Assembly (NCBI GenBank): GCA_022483245.1 | Contig: JAKVNR010000001.1 | Coordinates: 558,001-622,000, forward strand | DNA: 64,000 nt | Source of the DNA: Lactobacillus sp. | GTDB lineage: Bacteria > Bacillota > Bacilli > Lactobacillales > Lactobacillaceae | Direction: 5' to 3' | Shown: positions 8,503 through 18,084 of the stretch, one piece after another | How the letters are laid out: every line of letters starts with the position of its first letter | How positions within the stretch are numbered: position 1 is the stretch's first letter | Notes under the pieces: generated by a model | Database searches by the model: none | What the model was told of the DNA's origin: nothing | What the model saw: the letters and a program-made list of their open reading frames with translations, nothing else | Translations under genes and position numbers: made by a program

Positions 8503-9117
8503 CTATTTCAAAAAATGATATGGATTTTTATCCTTCGCGCGGGCCGGCCACTGGTAACGCCCAAAATAAATCATAGCGTGATGGGTATGAATCCATTCAT
8601 CCTCTGGCAAGATTTCTTCCAATCTGTGTTCAATCTCAACTGGCGTTGCTGATTGCGGCACAATCTCAAAAGCCTTCGCAATGCGAGCAACGTGCGTATC
8701 AACAGCAATTGCCGGAATCCCAAATCCTTCAGCTAAGACGACGTTAGCCGTTTTAACGCCAACCCCTGGCAGTTCCATCAACTGCTGCTTATTAGCTGGC
8801 ACTTCCCCGTCGTATTTATCCTGCAGCATTTGTGCCATCGCCTTTAAGTGCTTAGCTTTCATACGGAACAAGCCAATTGTGCGAATATCTGTTTCAATGG
8901 CGCTGATGTCCGCTTGCCCTAAAGTCTTCGCATCAGGAAAATCTGCCATAAATTTTGGCATAATCCGATTCACCATTTTATCAGTCGTCTGTGCGCTCAT
9001 CAGTACTGCACACAGCAAGTGAAAATTATTGTCCCAATGAAGTTCTGAGGACGCGTCTGGATACATCTGATCGATCCGCCGTAAAACTTGATAAGCATCC
9101 TGAGTTGATAGCACCAT
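8503..9117 (-). CDS. nth: Endonuclease III lacking the Fe-S cluster cysteines
   Basis: A 204-residue DNA glycosylase/AP lyase for oxidised pyrimidines. The helix-hairpin-helix LPGVGVKTA (116-124) holds the catalytic Lys122, and the essential Asp is D140 in VDTHVAR. Canonical Nth ends in a C-X6-C-X2-C-X5-C motif that binds [4Fe-4S]. This protein ends in FGRYQWPARAKDKNPYHFLK with no cysteine; its only Cys is C36. The catalytic core is intact, so it is probably active without the cluster. It lies downstream of dnaD in the conserved asnS-dnaD-nth order. Confidence 0.94.
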   Translation of the reverse strand: MVLSTQDAYQVLRRIDQMYPDASSELHWDNNFHLLCAVLMSAQTTDKMVNRIMPKFMADFPDAKTLGQADISAIETDIRTIGLFRMKAKHLKAMAQMLQDKYDGEVPANKQQLMELPGVGVKTANVVLAEGFGIPAIAVDTHVARIAKAFEIVPQSATPVEIEHRLEEILPEDEWIHTHHAMIYFGRYQWPARAKDKNPYHFLK

Positions 9118-9134
9118 ATTACTGCCTTTCTAAA

Positions 9135-9776
9135 TTAAGATTGGTTACGGCTTAAATAAGTCTGTACTTCTTGCCCTGTCCGCAAATTCATTTTCTGCCA
9201 ATTGAGTAAAATTCGATCAACATACTTGAAATTATAGACCTGAGCTAGCACTGCTTCACGTAAAGCCAATTTGATGATTTCTGGATCATAGTGATCAATA
9301 CTTAGCCAGTCTGCAATTTCTTCCCGCTCAATTGGACTTAACAAACGGCCAAATTCAATTTCAAATTGGCGCACTAATTGAGAAAGCGGATCATTATCAA
9401 GGACAGAGTTATCCGTTAGTGGCTTGTCTTGTCGTCTTAACACATGTGTCTGCAAATATTGATCTAATTTTTCATAAAGCGGATCTAAACTATAAGCATT
9501 GCTAATTTTTCCATCAGTATCTTGAATTTCCGTTAAAATCAGCAGTTTCTTATCAATTAAACCCTGCAGCAAATTGCTAACTTCGCCAGCGTCAAAGTCA
9601 GTGTTAGCCGCAATTCGGTCGGAACTTGGGAAAGTATCGCCTCTCTGGGCAAATGCTTCTAGTTGTAAAATCACAATAAATTCGGCGCTTGTCAGCTTTA
9701 ACTTAGCATAGTAAGCAAGCAAAGCATTGCTGATGGTAGTAAAGCCTAAGAGGCGGTATTGATTAAAAGCTGTCAT
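9135..9776 (-). CDS. dnaD: DNA replication initiation protein DnaD
   Basis: A 213-residue primosome protein that acts with DnaA, DnaB and DnaI in replication initiation and restart. An N-terminal winged-helix domain (GFTTISNALLAYY onward) is followed by a C-terminal DnaD domain with FEIEFGRLLSPIEREEI and the conserved YNFKYVDRILLNW. The frame is open further upstream, but those codons lie inside the asnS terminator hairpin. The ATG at 9776 (MTAFNQY) matches the family start; 9785 (MKKMTAF) is the alternative. Confidence 0.92.
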   Translation of the reverse strand: MTAFNQYRLLGFTTISNALLAYYAKLKLTSAEFIVILQLEAFAQRGDTFPSSDRIAANTDFDAGEVSNLLQGLIDKKLLILTEIQDTDGKISNAYSLDPLYEKLDQYLQTHVLRRQDKPLTDNSVLDNDPLSQLVRQFEIEFGRLLSPIEREEIADWLSIDHYDPEIIKLALREAVLAQVYNFKYVDRILLNWQKMNLRTGQEVQTYLSRNQS

Positions 9777-9792
9777 CTTTTTCATCTCGATT

Positions 9793-9829
9793 AAAAAAGT
9801 TGAACCAGGCGGTTCCTGATTCAACTTTT
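9793..9829 (-). terminator. Terminator after asnS
   Basis: On the minus strand a 15-bp stem AAAAGTTGAATCAGG / CCTGGTTCAACTTTT (one G-U pair) with loop AACCG is followed by T6. It lies between asnS and dnaD, so read-through probably lowers dnaD-nth expression. Confidence 0.88.
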
Positions 9830-9841
9830 GTGATTGTTTGA

Positions 9842-11140
9842 TTATGGTTGCATTCTGTTGATTAATCTTGGGAATGGAATAGCTTCACGGATGTGGTCTA
9901 ACTTGCAGATCCAAGCAATTGTCCGTTCAAAGCCCATACCAAAGCCTGAGTGTGGTACACCGCCGAACTTACGCAGGTCTAAATACCATTGGTAATCAGC
10001 TAAGTTCAAACCAGCATCTTCGATCTGCTGCTTTAAGACTTCGTAATCGCCTTCACGCTCAGATCCGCCCATGATCTCGCCATAGCCTTCTGGGGCCAGG
10101 ACATCAGCGCATAAGTATTCCTTTGGATTATCTGGGTTCTTCTTCATGTAGAACTGCTTAATCGAAGTTGGGTAATTCACAATAAAGACTGGCCGGTCAA
10201 AGCTCTTGGAAATGACTTCTTCATCTGGAGCACCAAAGTCATCGCCCCACTTGAAGTCACGGCCAGCGTCTTGCAGCATTTTAACCGCATCATCGTATGA
10301 CAAACGAGTAAAGTTGCCTTCAGTCGTTGGACGCAGCTTATCAGGATCACGTCCTAAAATGGACAATTCGTATTGGTTGTGTTCCAAAACTTGCTTGGTC
10401 ATGTAAGCCAAGTATCTTTCTTGGATATCCAAAGATTCATCTTGGTGCATCCAAGCCATTTCAGGCTCCATCATCCAGAATTCGGTCATATGACGACGGC
10501 CCTTTGATTCTTCGGCTCTAAAAGTTGGACCAAAGGTAAAGATTTTGCCATAAGCCATCGCGCCAGCTTCACCGTATAACTGGCCTGATTGTGACAAGTA
10601 AGCATCATGCTTAAAGTAATCAACGTGGAATAATTGCGTGGTGCCTTCTGGAGCAGAGTGCATGAAAATTGGCGCGTCAAATTTGACAAAGCCTTCTTTT
10701 TCAAAGAAGTCGACGGTTGCTTTGAACATAGTGTTCCGAATTTGCATGATTGCAAATGGTTTCTTGGACCGCAGCCATAAATGACGGTTATCTAGTAAGA
10801 AGTCAACCCCGTGTTCCTTGTTGCCGATTGGGTAGCCATCATTGTTAGATACGACTTGCAAGTCTGAAATTTGCACTTCATAGCCGAAGTGGGACCGCTG
10901 GTCTTCATGAATCGTGCCAGTTAAATAAAAACTAGCTTCTTGACGTAGTTCTTTTGCAGCCGCAAAGACTTCTTCTGAAACATCGTTCTTACGCAAGACA
11001 CCTTGGAAAAAGGCTGTCCCATCACGCAGCTGCAAGAACATGATTTTCCCGCTTGAACGTTTGTCAGTCAGCCAAACGTGCAGTCGCACCTCTTCGTTAA
11101 CATGCTTTGGTGCTTCTTTAATACTGATTAGTTCAGTCAT
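9842..11140 (-). CDS. asnS: Asparagine-tRNA ligase
   Basis: A 432-residue class IIb aminoacyl-tRNA synthetase. An OB-fold anticodon-binding domain (about residues 15-100) precedes the catalytic core, with class II motif 2 ([17 protein letters not shown]) and motif 3 ([13 protein letters not shown]) near the C-terminus. [25 protein letters not shown] is the AsnRS-type ATP-site segment. It charges tRNA-Asn directly. It follows tseB at a 71-nt distance, as in Bacillus dinG-ypmAB-aspB-asnS; no aspartate aminotransferase gene lies between here. Confidence 0.97.
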   Translation of the reverse strand: MTELISIKEAPKHVNEEVRLHVWLTDKRSSGKIMFLQLRDGTAFFQGVLRKNDVSEEVFAAAKELRQEASFYLTGTIHEDQRSHFGYEVQISDLQVVSNNDGYPIGNKEHGVDFLLDNRHLWLRSKKPFAIMQIRNTMFKATVDFFEKEGFVKFDAPIFMHSAPEGTTQLFHVDYFKHDAYLSQSGQLYGEAGAMAYGKIFTFGPTFRAEESKGRRHMTEFWMMEPEMAWMHQDESLDIQERYLAYMTKQVLEHNQYELSILGRDPDKLRPTTEGNFTRLSYDDAVKMLQDAGRDFKWGDDFGAPDEEVISKSFDRPVFIVNYPTSIKQFYMKKNPDNPKEYLCADVLAPEGYGEIMGGSEREGDYEVLKQQIEDAGLNLADYQWYLDLRKFGGVPHSGFGMGFERTIAWICKLDHIREAIPFPRLINRMQP

Positions 11141-11211
11141 TTCATTCCACCCTCTAAAAAAATCTATTCCAATTATACAAAAAAGCCACCTTGCCCACCA
11201 CTGGCAATTGA

Positions 11212-11706
11212 TTACAAATTGTCAATAAATGAAAGTTGTTTGCCGGTCTTGAAAGAATACAAGATATAGGAACAGTTGCCATTTTGTTTACGATAAGCAA
11301 CTTCCCAGACAGGCTGGCCGCGATACCAACCAAGATTAATCGTGGTGTCGCTGTGCTGGCCATGATCGCGCTTGGCTTTCTTCAAGATTGTTTGTGCAGA
11401 CTTGCCTTTGCTGCCAGCGTATAAATATGCCCGCTTGGAATTTGGCAGAAAAACAAAGTAATAGCGGTGGCCGCGTTTATCAAAGCCGCTGGCTGAGACG
11501 CTTTGACAGCTCCGGCTCAAATGATAGGTCTGATCAACTTTAACAATCGGAGTCTTGCGGTTTATCACGCTTTGCATTGCGCGATAGTCGCTGCCGCGAC
11601 TGCTGCCCGCAGCTGCTAGGACCCAACTGGCCGCTAAAGCCAAGACAACAATAATTCCAACTAGCCAGCCTACAAAAATCAGCGTTTGACGATTTTCATA
11701 TCTCAT
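11212..11706 (-). CDS. tseB: YpmB/TseB-like membrane-anchored DUF5590 protein
   Basis: A 164-residue protein with one N-terminal membrane segment (about residues 9-33) and an extracytoplasmic domain of two PepSY-like repeats, ending in [26 protein letters not shown]. Position between dinG and asnS equals that of Bacillus ypmB (tseB), a cell-wall elongation regulator that interacts with PBP2A. The start overlaps the dinG stop by 4 nt. Assignment rests on gene order, topology and general sequence appearance. Confidence 0.85.
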   Translation of the reverse strand: MRYENRQTLIFVGWLVGIIVVLALAASWVLAAAGSSRGSDYRAMQSVINRKTPIVKVDQTYHLSRSCQSVSASGFDKRGHRYYFVFLPNSKRAYLYAGSKGKSAQTILKKAKRDHGQHSDTTINLGWYRGQPVWEVAYRKQNGNCSYILYSFKTGKQLSFIDNL

Positions 11707-14504
11707 GATTTCAAATCCTTACTGAGTATTTTTTCAGCACCCTTTAAGTTTACCTTTTCTGTTTTTACAGGCAAGTTTTCTAGGAAAATTGGTCCATAAT
11801 TTCTATGCCATAAACGCTGGTCAAGCAAAATATAGACCCCATGATCATGTTCACCGCGAATGAGCCGCCCGCAACCTTGTCTGAGCTTTAAGATAGCTCG
11901 CGGCAGCAAGTCAGCCTTGAACTGGTCTTGTCCCTGCAGACGCAGCTTTTTCTGCCTGAGCTTAACTTCTGGCTGCTCAGGTGAATCAAACGGCAATTTC
12001 GTAGCAATTGCTAGATCAACTTGCGCGTGCTGGAAATCGACACCTTCCCAAAAAGTATTCGCCCCAAGTAAAATCGACCGTTTAGCAATCGCAAATCTTT
12101 TGGCAATTCGCTCATTCGAGCCAGTAATCCCCTGCGCTAACACTTCATAGTCCTTAAAATGCTGGTCTGATGCAATTTGATCAAATACGGTCTGTATGGT
12201 TTTCAAATTAGTAAACAAGACCAAAATATGCTGAGCATTCAGCGGCAATTTTCTCAGAAAACGGGCGCAAAAATTATCAAATTCGCTCTGATTTGGATCT
12301 ACTGGAATCTGCTGGTCGCTAATTGCTAACACATGCAGGCGCTTGGTTAAATCAAAGCTGGCCTGACTAAGATAAGTTTGCGTTTTTGCTGGCAAGGCTA
12401 GCTCTTGCTTAGCAAAACTGAAGTCGCCTTGATTAGCCAGCGTGGCGCTCACAAATAACCGCTGCTGAAAACGTGCATAAATGCGCTGAATTTCTTCCCG
12501 CGGATCAAGCATCAGCCAGCTAATATTGGTCGACAATGGATCGCCAGCATTGGTAATATTCAAAATAAATCCGCGCTTAGCCAGCTCCTGCCGGTTGCTG
12601 GTTTGATCAGCTAGCAAGTAGATTTGTTGGGCATAATAATCAAGCCGATCAAGCTGCTGCGATAGGTCTTTAGTTAACGATTCATCATCACTGAGCCAAT
12701 TTTCTTTTTCACCATAAAGCGCGTCTAGACACTGCGTTAGCAGCTGCCGCACAGTATTCATCTTAGCTTGCAAGTCTTTGAACAGGCGGTGGTAGGCTGC
12801 AGGCTGATCAAATAAATCAACCCCGTCAAAGCTTAAGACAATTGTGTCATTAGCTAGTTGATTGCGGCTCAGTGCCTGCCGGCGATGACTATACAGCTGC
12901 TTTTGCAAACGGTTAATGCTATGAATTGTGTTAATAATTGCCGGTTCTAATTTTTGCAAGGGCAAGCTGATTTCTAAGTCTGCGCCAAAGCGGTCGCTCA
13001 GATTGCTTTCGCCAAAGTAAAAAGTGTTGCGCAAATGACTAAGTGAGCCCCATAAGCTTTCTAAATGCAGCTGGTCATTGCGAGAACTAGCTACGCTATC
13101 GACAAAACGGTGGGCTTCATCAATCACTAAAATTGGGTTTGATCCCCAAATCATATCCCCATAGTGGTTAGCTAAATAAGCCTGATTTGTCACCAAAATA
13201 TCTGCTTGTTCAGCGCGGTAGCGGGCCAAATTCCAAAAGTCGACCTCGCTAAAAGCAGTCCCTGTTCTTGCATCCCCTGGGTGCTGGATTTGCGCAAACA
13301 GTGGTGCTTGAAAATTAGTGAGTTGCAATTCATCCAAGTCGCCAGTTTTAGTCTGGGTCAGCCAAATTAAAATCCCCATTTGCAGAATCAAGGTCGGTTT
13401 ATTGGCATCAGTTGGATACAGCGAATTAGCAAACCCATCTAGGTCTAAATAATGGCTGCTAGCTTTAACCAACTGTGCTGACAAGTCCAAACCTGTCACT
13501 TGCAGCATTTGCGGAATTTCAGCCTTGATCAGCTGTTCTTGCAAAACTTTAGTTGGCGCTGCAATCACTAATTTATGCCCCTGATACAATTCATAAGCTG
13601 CTGCAAACAAATAGGCAAATGTTTTGCCAGTTCCATTTGGTGCTTCAACTAGCAAATCATGCTGTTTTTGATCAGTCAAAAAGCCGTGCAAGCGGTTGAT
13701 CAATTTAACTTGCGCGCGGCGATAGCGGACATGACCTTTAAACATCGCCTTTTTTTGCCGGTCACTTTGCGGAAAACGTGCGCTAGCCGCCTGGCTCTGC
13801 CCGACTTGCTCACTTTGTCTGCGTACCACTAGATTATGAATCTGCTGAAAATCCTTGCCGAGAGGCCGCTTTTGCAACCGGGCGACTTGGCTAATTTCTT
13901 GAAAAATATAACTTGTATCGCGCACTAAGCCTTTAGATAAAGCCGACAAAGTATTCAGGGTTGCTTGAGGAAGTTGCTCGACCCGGTTAATAATTTCCAG
14001 TAAAAGTTCAGCCGTTACCAAAGCATCTGAATCAGCCCGGTGGGGATTCAGATGCTTAATGTTCAATCTGGCCGTCAGGTCGCGCAATTTGTAGGACGGA
14101 TAAGTTGGAAAGACAATTTGCGCTAATTCCACCGTGTCAATAGCCCGGTTAGGAAGCGGGTCCAAGCCGGCATTAGTCAATTCATAATTTAAAAATGGCA
14201 AGTCAAAATTGACATTGTGAGCCACAAAAATTGTCCCCTGCAAAATCCGGCGAATCCGTTTGGCAAAATAACGAAAATCCCGTTTATGAGCCACTTCGGC
14301 ATTGCTAATACCAGTTAGGTTTTGAACAGCTTGCGGAATTGAACGATGCGGGTTGATTAAAAATGAATAAGTTTTGACAACTTGCCGGTGCTTAATAATG
14401 GCACACCCAAATTGAATAATCCGATCATGCTGCAAGCGCTGGGTCCCTGTTGTTTCCAGATCAACCACCGCAAACACATCATCTGCAAATGCTGCTTTCA
14501 TCAA
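11703..14504 (-). CDS. dinG: DinG-type exonuclease-helicase fusion
   Basis: A 933-residue protein. The N-terminal DEDDh 3'-5' exonuclease domain (about residues 8-170) has VVDLETTGT, AHNVNFDLPFL and HRADSDALVTAELL. A superfamily 2 helicase-like domain follows, with Walker A PNGTGKT, DEAH in VIDEAHRF and a C-terminal motif VI GCGRLIRG. This exonuclease fusion is normal for Firmicutes. Bacillus-type DinG is known to act mainly as a single-strand exonuclease and lacks the Fe-S cluster of E. coli DinG. It sits between addA and tseB. Confidence 0.95.
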   Translation of the reverse strand: MMKAAFADDVFAVVDLETTGTQRLQHDRIIQFGCAIIKHRQVVKTYSFLINPHRSIPQAVQNLTGISNAEVAHKRDFRYFAKRIRRILQGTIFVAHNVNFDLPFLNYELTNAGLDPLPNRAIDTVELAQIVFPTYPSYKLRDLTARLNIKHLNPHRADSDALVTAELLLEIINRVEQLPQATLNTLSALSKGLVRDTSYIFQEISQVARLQKRPLGKDFQQIHNLVVRRQSEQVGQSQAASARFPQSDRQKKAMFKGHVRYRRAQVKLINRLHGFLTDQKQHDLLVEAPNGTGKTFAYLFAAAYELYQGHKLVIAAPTKVLQEQLIKAEIPQMLQVTGLDLSAQLVKASSHYLDLDGFANSLYPTDANKPTLILQMGILIWLTQTKTGDLDELQLTNFQAPLFAQIQHPGDARTGTAFSEVDFWNLARYRAEQADILVTNQAYLANHYGDMIWGSNPILVIDEAHRFVDSVASSRNDQLHLESLWGSLSHLRNTFYFGESNLSDRFGADLEISLPLQKLEPAIINTIHSINRLQKQLYSHRRQALSRNQLANDTIVLSFDGVDLFDQPAAYHRLFKDLQAKMNTVRQLLTQCLDALYGEKENWLSDDESLTKDLSQQLDRLDYYAQQIYLLADQTSNRQELAKRGFILNITNAGDPLSTNISWLMLDPREEIQRIYARFQQRLFVSATLANQGDFSFAKQELALPAKTQTYLSQASFDLTKRLHVLAISDQQIPVDPNQSEFDNFCARFLRKLPLNAQHILVLFTNLKTIQTVFDQIASDQHFKDYEVLAQGITGSNERIAKRFAIAKRSILLGANTFWEGVDFQHAQVDLAIATKLPFDSPEQPEVKLRQKKLRLQGQDQFKADLLPRAILKLRQGCGRLIRGEHDHGVYILLDQRLWHRNYGPIFLENLPVKTEKVNLKGAEKILSKDLKS

Positions 14505-14517
14505 CTCGCCCTCCTTT

Positions 14518-17500
14518 TCATTCCAATTTTACGCATTTTTGCGCGGCAAGCAAAATCAAATACTGGCCAATCACTGGTCGACCAGAAAAACTAGTCAGTG
14601 CTTGCGCATACAAATTCAGCTGCTGGCGGTAGCGCTGCTTGATTTTTTCAATCGCTGCCGCTTGCTGATTAGGATCAACCTGATCAGTTTTATAGTCGAA
14701 TAAAACGATACCAGTTGGTGTTTCAAAATAGCCATCAATCGTCCCGTGCAGCAGAATTTTCGCTGTTTCATCGCTCACATCAGCAAATAGCCGCTTAGCT
14801 GGCAGCAAGCCTGAAAAAGCTACTTCGCGGTGCAGTTTCTCTGGTGCTTGCCAAAACGGTTTTGCAAAATCGGAGTTAACGAACCATTCCAAAGCATCCA
14901 GCGGCAAATCTTGCGCTAGCTCGGCATTTAATTTACCCGTTTCAATTAAGTGCTTAATCGTATCAGCGACTGGTTGCGGCTGGGCTGCATCGTAAGGATA
15001 GTATTGCAAGACTAAGTGGGCCGCCGTCCCAATTTGAGCGCCAGTAAATTTATCCTGATACAAAAAACTAGGTTTAGTTTCAATCGGCTGTAAATAACGG
15101 TTAGTCGACTGATGCAAATGGCTGTTTTCCAATTCACGCTCATCTGGGTCGAGCCTGCGTTTAAGGTCAGAAACTGATTGATAAGCAGCCTTGGTCGTTT
15201 CGGCCTGATTAGGATATTTAAAACTAAATAAGTCATGCACCCGGTTCAACAAACCAGCACTGACTCTCAATTTTTGAGTAGCCAGCTTATGTTGCGTAGT
15301 CTTTTCCTGCTCGGCATCAATTTGGCCCATGACTAACAAAAACGGACTTTGTTCAGCTGCTAAGTCTACCTGCTCAATTGGGTGCAGGACTTGTTCAGCT
15401 AATTGCAGCTGGCCGCCAATTAAATCTAGGGGCTGGTTTGCGGCAACTGCTTCTGCCGCTGGTAATTTACCAGCAGCTGTCAATTTACGACTCAGTTCAG
15501 TTCCCGTTTTTTGCCAATCAGACATCTGTCCAACTAAAATTAATTTTTGCTCAGCCCGCGTTAAGGCTACATAAGTAATCCGGCTTTCTTCTGCAAGCAT
15601 GCGTTCTTGCTGGTGCATAGCGGCCGCGGTTTTAACCAAGGTATCGACCTTAAACTCAGGTTCAGCAATCGTTAAGCCTAAGCTTTGCTGATCAAACACA
15701 TAATCGCGCTGCAAGTCTTGCCTTGGAAATTTATGCGTTAAGCCAGTGTAAAAAACAATTGGGAACTGCAAACCTTTCGCCCCGTGAATCGTCAGCAGCT
15801 TAACGGCGTTGCCAGCTTCGCTGCTTAATAGCGGCTCTGCTAAGTCTTTATTGGCTGACTGCATCCGGTTAAGAAAGCGGATAAATTGATAGAGGCCTTT
15901 AAAACCAGCACTTTCAAATGAACTAGCCCGCTCGTATAAATTCTCTAAATTAACACGGCGCTGGCGGCCATTCGGCAAGCTAGTCATAATTTCCAGCAAA
16001 TGCGTTTGACTATACAAACTCCAAATCAGTTCAGAAATTCGGTGCTGTCTAGCAAATGTGCGTAGGTCATTCAGCTGCTGCAAAAAACGCTGGCAGCGCT
16101 GGCCTAATTCGTTTTTTTGCAGCGAATAAACGCTAACAGCGGTATAAAAATCGCTGCGCGGTGACCGTACGCGAATCTGTGCTAAATCCGTTGTCGAAAA
16201 ACTAAAAATCGGCGATCTGAGGACAGCCACTAAGGGAATATCCTGCTCGGGATTATCAATTATTTTTAGATAATTTAAAACAATTGATAACTCAAAAGTT
16301 TGAAAATAATTTTGAGCATCAGTAATTAATAGTGGAATCCCCGCTTGCGCAAACGCCGACATAATTTCCAAGTTATCGGACCGGCTGCGGGTCAGAATGG
16401 CAATATCTGAGTATTGCAACGGCCGCTGCCTGCCCAATTTGCCATCGTAAACCTGAAAATGCTCAGCTTGCAGCTGCTGAATGCGCTGAATTAACAGCTG
16501 GCTCAGGGAAAGCTGCTGATTGTCTGGAGTTAAAAGTAATTCGGCTGCTTGCGGGGCCTGATCATAATTGTGATTAGCTGCCAGCAGCTGACTATCTGCT
16601 TCATAATCCAACCCGCCAAAATCTTTAGTCATTAAGCCATTAAAAACTTGGTTGACTAGTTTGGTCACCGCTGGACTCGACCGAAAATTTTCAGCTAAGT
16701 GCAGACATTGGTCAGTTGCACTCGCTTGATACTCGCGGTATTTTTGCAGAAACAATTCTGGCCGAGCCTGCCGAAAGCCATAAATCGACTGTTTGACATC
16801 CCCGACGAAAAACAAATGGTTGCTTGATCCATGCAAACGATTAATCAAAGCGTCTTGCAAGCCATTGATATCCTGACATTCATCTACCAGAATTTCAGCA
16901 AATTTTTCTTGGTAGAAACGACGGGCTTGCTGTCCTTGGGTTGTAGGCATCGTTAAAATCTGATAAGCCATTTGTTCCAAATCGCCATAGTCAAGCAAAG
17001 TTTGCTGGCGTTTGAGCTGGTTATAAGCCGCAATAAAATCAGTTTCCATCGCCACAATCGTTTGCGTCAGCTGCTGACCAGCCTGCAGGGCTTTAATTTG
17101 ATCAGATTCAGGTTGGGCGTAAAAATGCGCTAGTAAACTTAGAACTGCTTCTTTAATTGCTTTTTTAGCGGTTTGACTGTCTTCATAAAATTCGGCAGTC
17201 GCTTCATCCCACTTTTTACTTTTCGCCGTCCTTAGCAAAAAACGGCAATTTTGCAGCAAAGACCGCTGCTGATCATACGGTTGATCACTATCAACTGCAT
17301 GAGTAAAAGCTTGCCAGTTTTGTGCAAAGCCCTGAAAATTCTGTGCTACTTTTTGCAAATCAGGACTCGTTAGCAAAGGATCATCTAAAATCGGCTTTAA
17401 CTGCTCGTTAATATTAGCCAGCTGCAAGTTGATTTGCGGTTTGATTACTGTTTGCCAGAGCTTACTTTGAACCAACTGGTCCTCATCTAACTCATAACGA

Positions 17501-18084
17501 GCCGGTAGAGATTTAAGCCAAGCTTGATAATCAGCCTTAGCCATGGCTTCTTCGTATAAATCAAGCAGGAGATCATCAGCTTGTTGGAAATTACGGTCAC
17601 CAGCAAAATTATTGAAAAGCTGTTTAAATGCTGCTGGCTGTTCGGCCAGCCAATTTTCTTCAACTTGCTGCAAGGCTTTTTCTTTCAGCAATTCCTGCTG
17701 AGTTTCGTCAGTTAAAATGCTAAAACTTGGGTCTAGCTTAATCACGTAATAAAAGCGTTTGATCAAATCGAGGCAAAAAGCGTCAATCGTTGAAATATTA
17801 GCGGTATCAACAGCGAGAATTTGTTCTTGCAGCCAGCGGCGCTTGGCTGGCAATTGATCCTGCATGTCCAACAGCCGCTGTTTAATCCGGATTTTCATTT
17901 CGGCTGCAGCTGCTTTAGTAAAAGTGATGACCAATAAATGATCAATGCCTTGACCATGCAGCAATTCATAGATCACCCGCTCAACTAAAACGGTCGTTTT
18001 TCCTGAACCAGCTGAAGCTGAGACTAATAAGTTTTTGCCTTGTGTTTCAATCGCAGCGGTTTGAGCCGGCGTAAAGTTAGTCAT
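14518..18084 (-). CDS. addA: ATP-dependent helicase/nuclease subunit A (AddA/RexA)
   Basis: A 1188-residue UvrD-like helicase with a RecB-type nuclease, the Firmicutes functional counterpart of RecBCD for double-strand break resection. Walker A SASAGSGKTT lies at residues 22-31, LVITFTKAAAAEMK is motif Ia, VGDVKQSIYGFRQA is motif III, and VKLLTIHGAKGLQFPIV is motif V. The C-terminal nuclease has GTAAHLVLQYY and the catalytic VLFDYKTDQV. Its start overlaps the addB end by 8 nt, so the two subunits are translationally coupled. Confidence 0.97.
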   Translation of the reverse strand: MTNFTPAQTAAIETQGKNLLVSASAGSGKTTVLVERVIYELLHGQGIDHLLVITFTKAAAAEMKIRIKQRLLDMQDQLPAKRRWLQEQILAVDTANISTIDAFCLDLIKRFYYVIKLDPSFSILTDETQQELLKEKALQQVEENWLAEQPAAFKQLFNNFAGDRNFQQADDLLLDLYEEAMAKADYQAWLKSLPARYELDEDQLVQSKLWQTVIKPQINLQLANINEQLKPILDDPLLTSPDLQKVAQNFQGFAQNWQAFTHAVDSDQPYDQQRSLLQNCRFLLRTAKSKKWDEATAEFYEDSQTAKKAIKEAVLSLLAHFYAQPESDQIKALQAGQQLTQTIVAMETDFIAAYNQLKRQQTLLDYGDLEQMAYQILTMPTTQGQQARRFYQEKFAEILVDECQDINGLQDALINRLHGSSNHLFFVGDVKQSIYGFRQARPELFLQKYREYQASATDQCLHLAENFRSSPAVTKLVNQVFNGLMTKDFGGLDYEADSQLLAANHNYDQAPQAAELLLTPDNQQLSLSQLLIQRIQQLQAEHFQVYDGKLGRQRPLQYSDIAILTRSRSDNLEIMSAFAQAGIPLLITDAQNYFQTFELSIVLNYLKIIDNPEQDIPLVAVLRSPIFSFSTTDLAQIRVRSPRSDFYTAVSVYSLQKNELGQRCQRFLQQLNDLRTFARQHRISELIWSLYSQTHLLEIMTSLPNGRQRRVNLENLYERASSFESAGFKGLYQFIRFLNRMQSANKDLAEPLLSSEAGNAVKLLTIHGAKGLQFPIVFYTGLTHKFPRQDLQRDYVFDQQSLGLTIAEPEFKVDTLVKTAAAMHQQERMLAEESRITYVALTRAEQKLILVGQMSDWQKTGTELSRKLTAAGKLPAAEAVAANQPLDLIGGQLQLAEQVLHPIEQVDLAAEQSPFLLVMGQIDAEQEKTTQHKLATQKLRVSAGLLNRVHDLFSFKYPNQAETTKAAYQSVSDLKRRLDPDERELENSHLHQSTNRYLQPIETKPSFLYQDKFTGAQIGTAAHLVLQYYPYDAAQPQPVADTIKHLIETGKLNAELAQDLPLDALEWFVNSDFAKPFWQAPEKLHREVAFSGLLPAKRLFADVSDETAKILLHGTIDGYFETPTGIVLFDYKTDQVDPNQQAAAIEKIKQRYRQQLNLYAQALTSFSGRPVIGQYLILLAAQKCVKLE

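Noticed and set aside
9777-9824. Longer dnaD start (MNQEPPG)
   Set aside because: These codons are the loop and 3' arm of the asnS terminator; family alignment starts at MTAFNQY.
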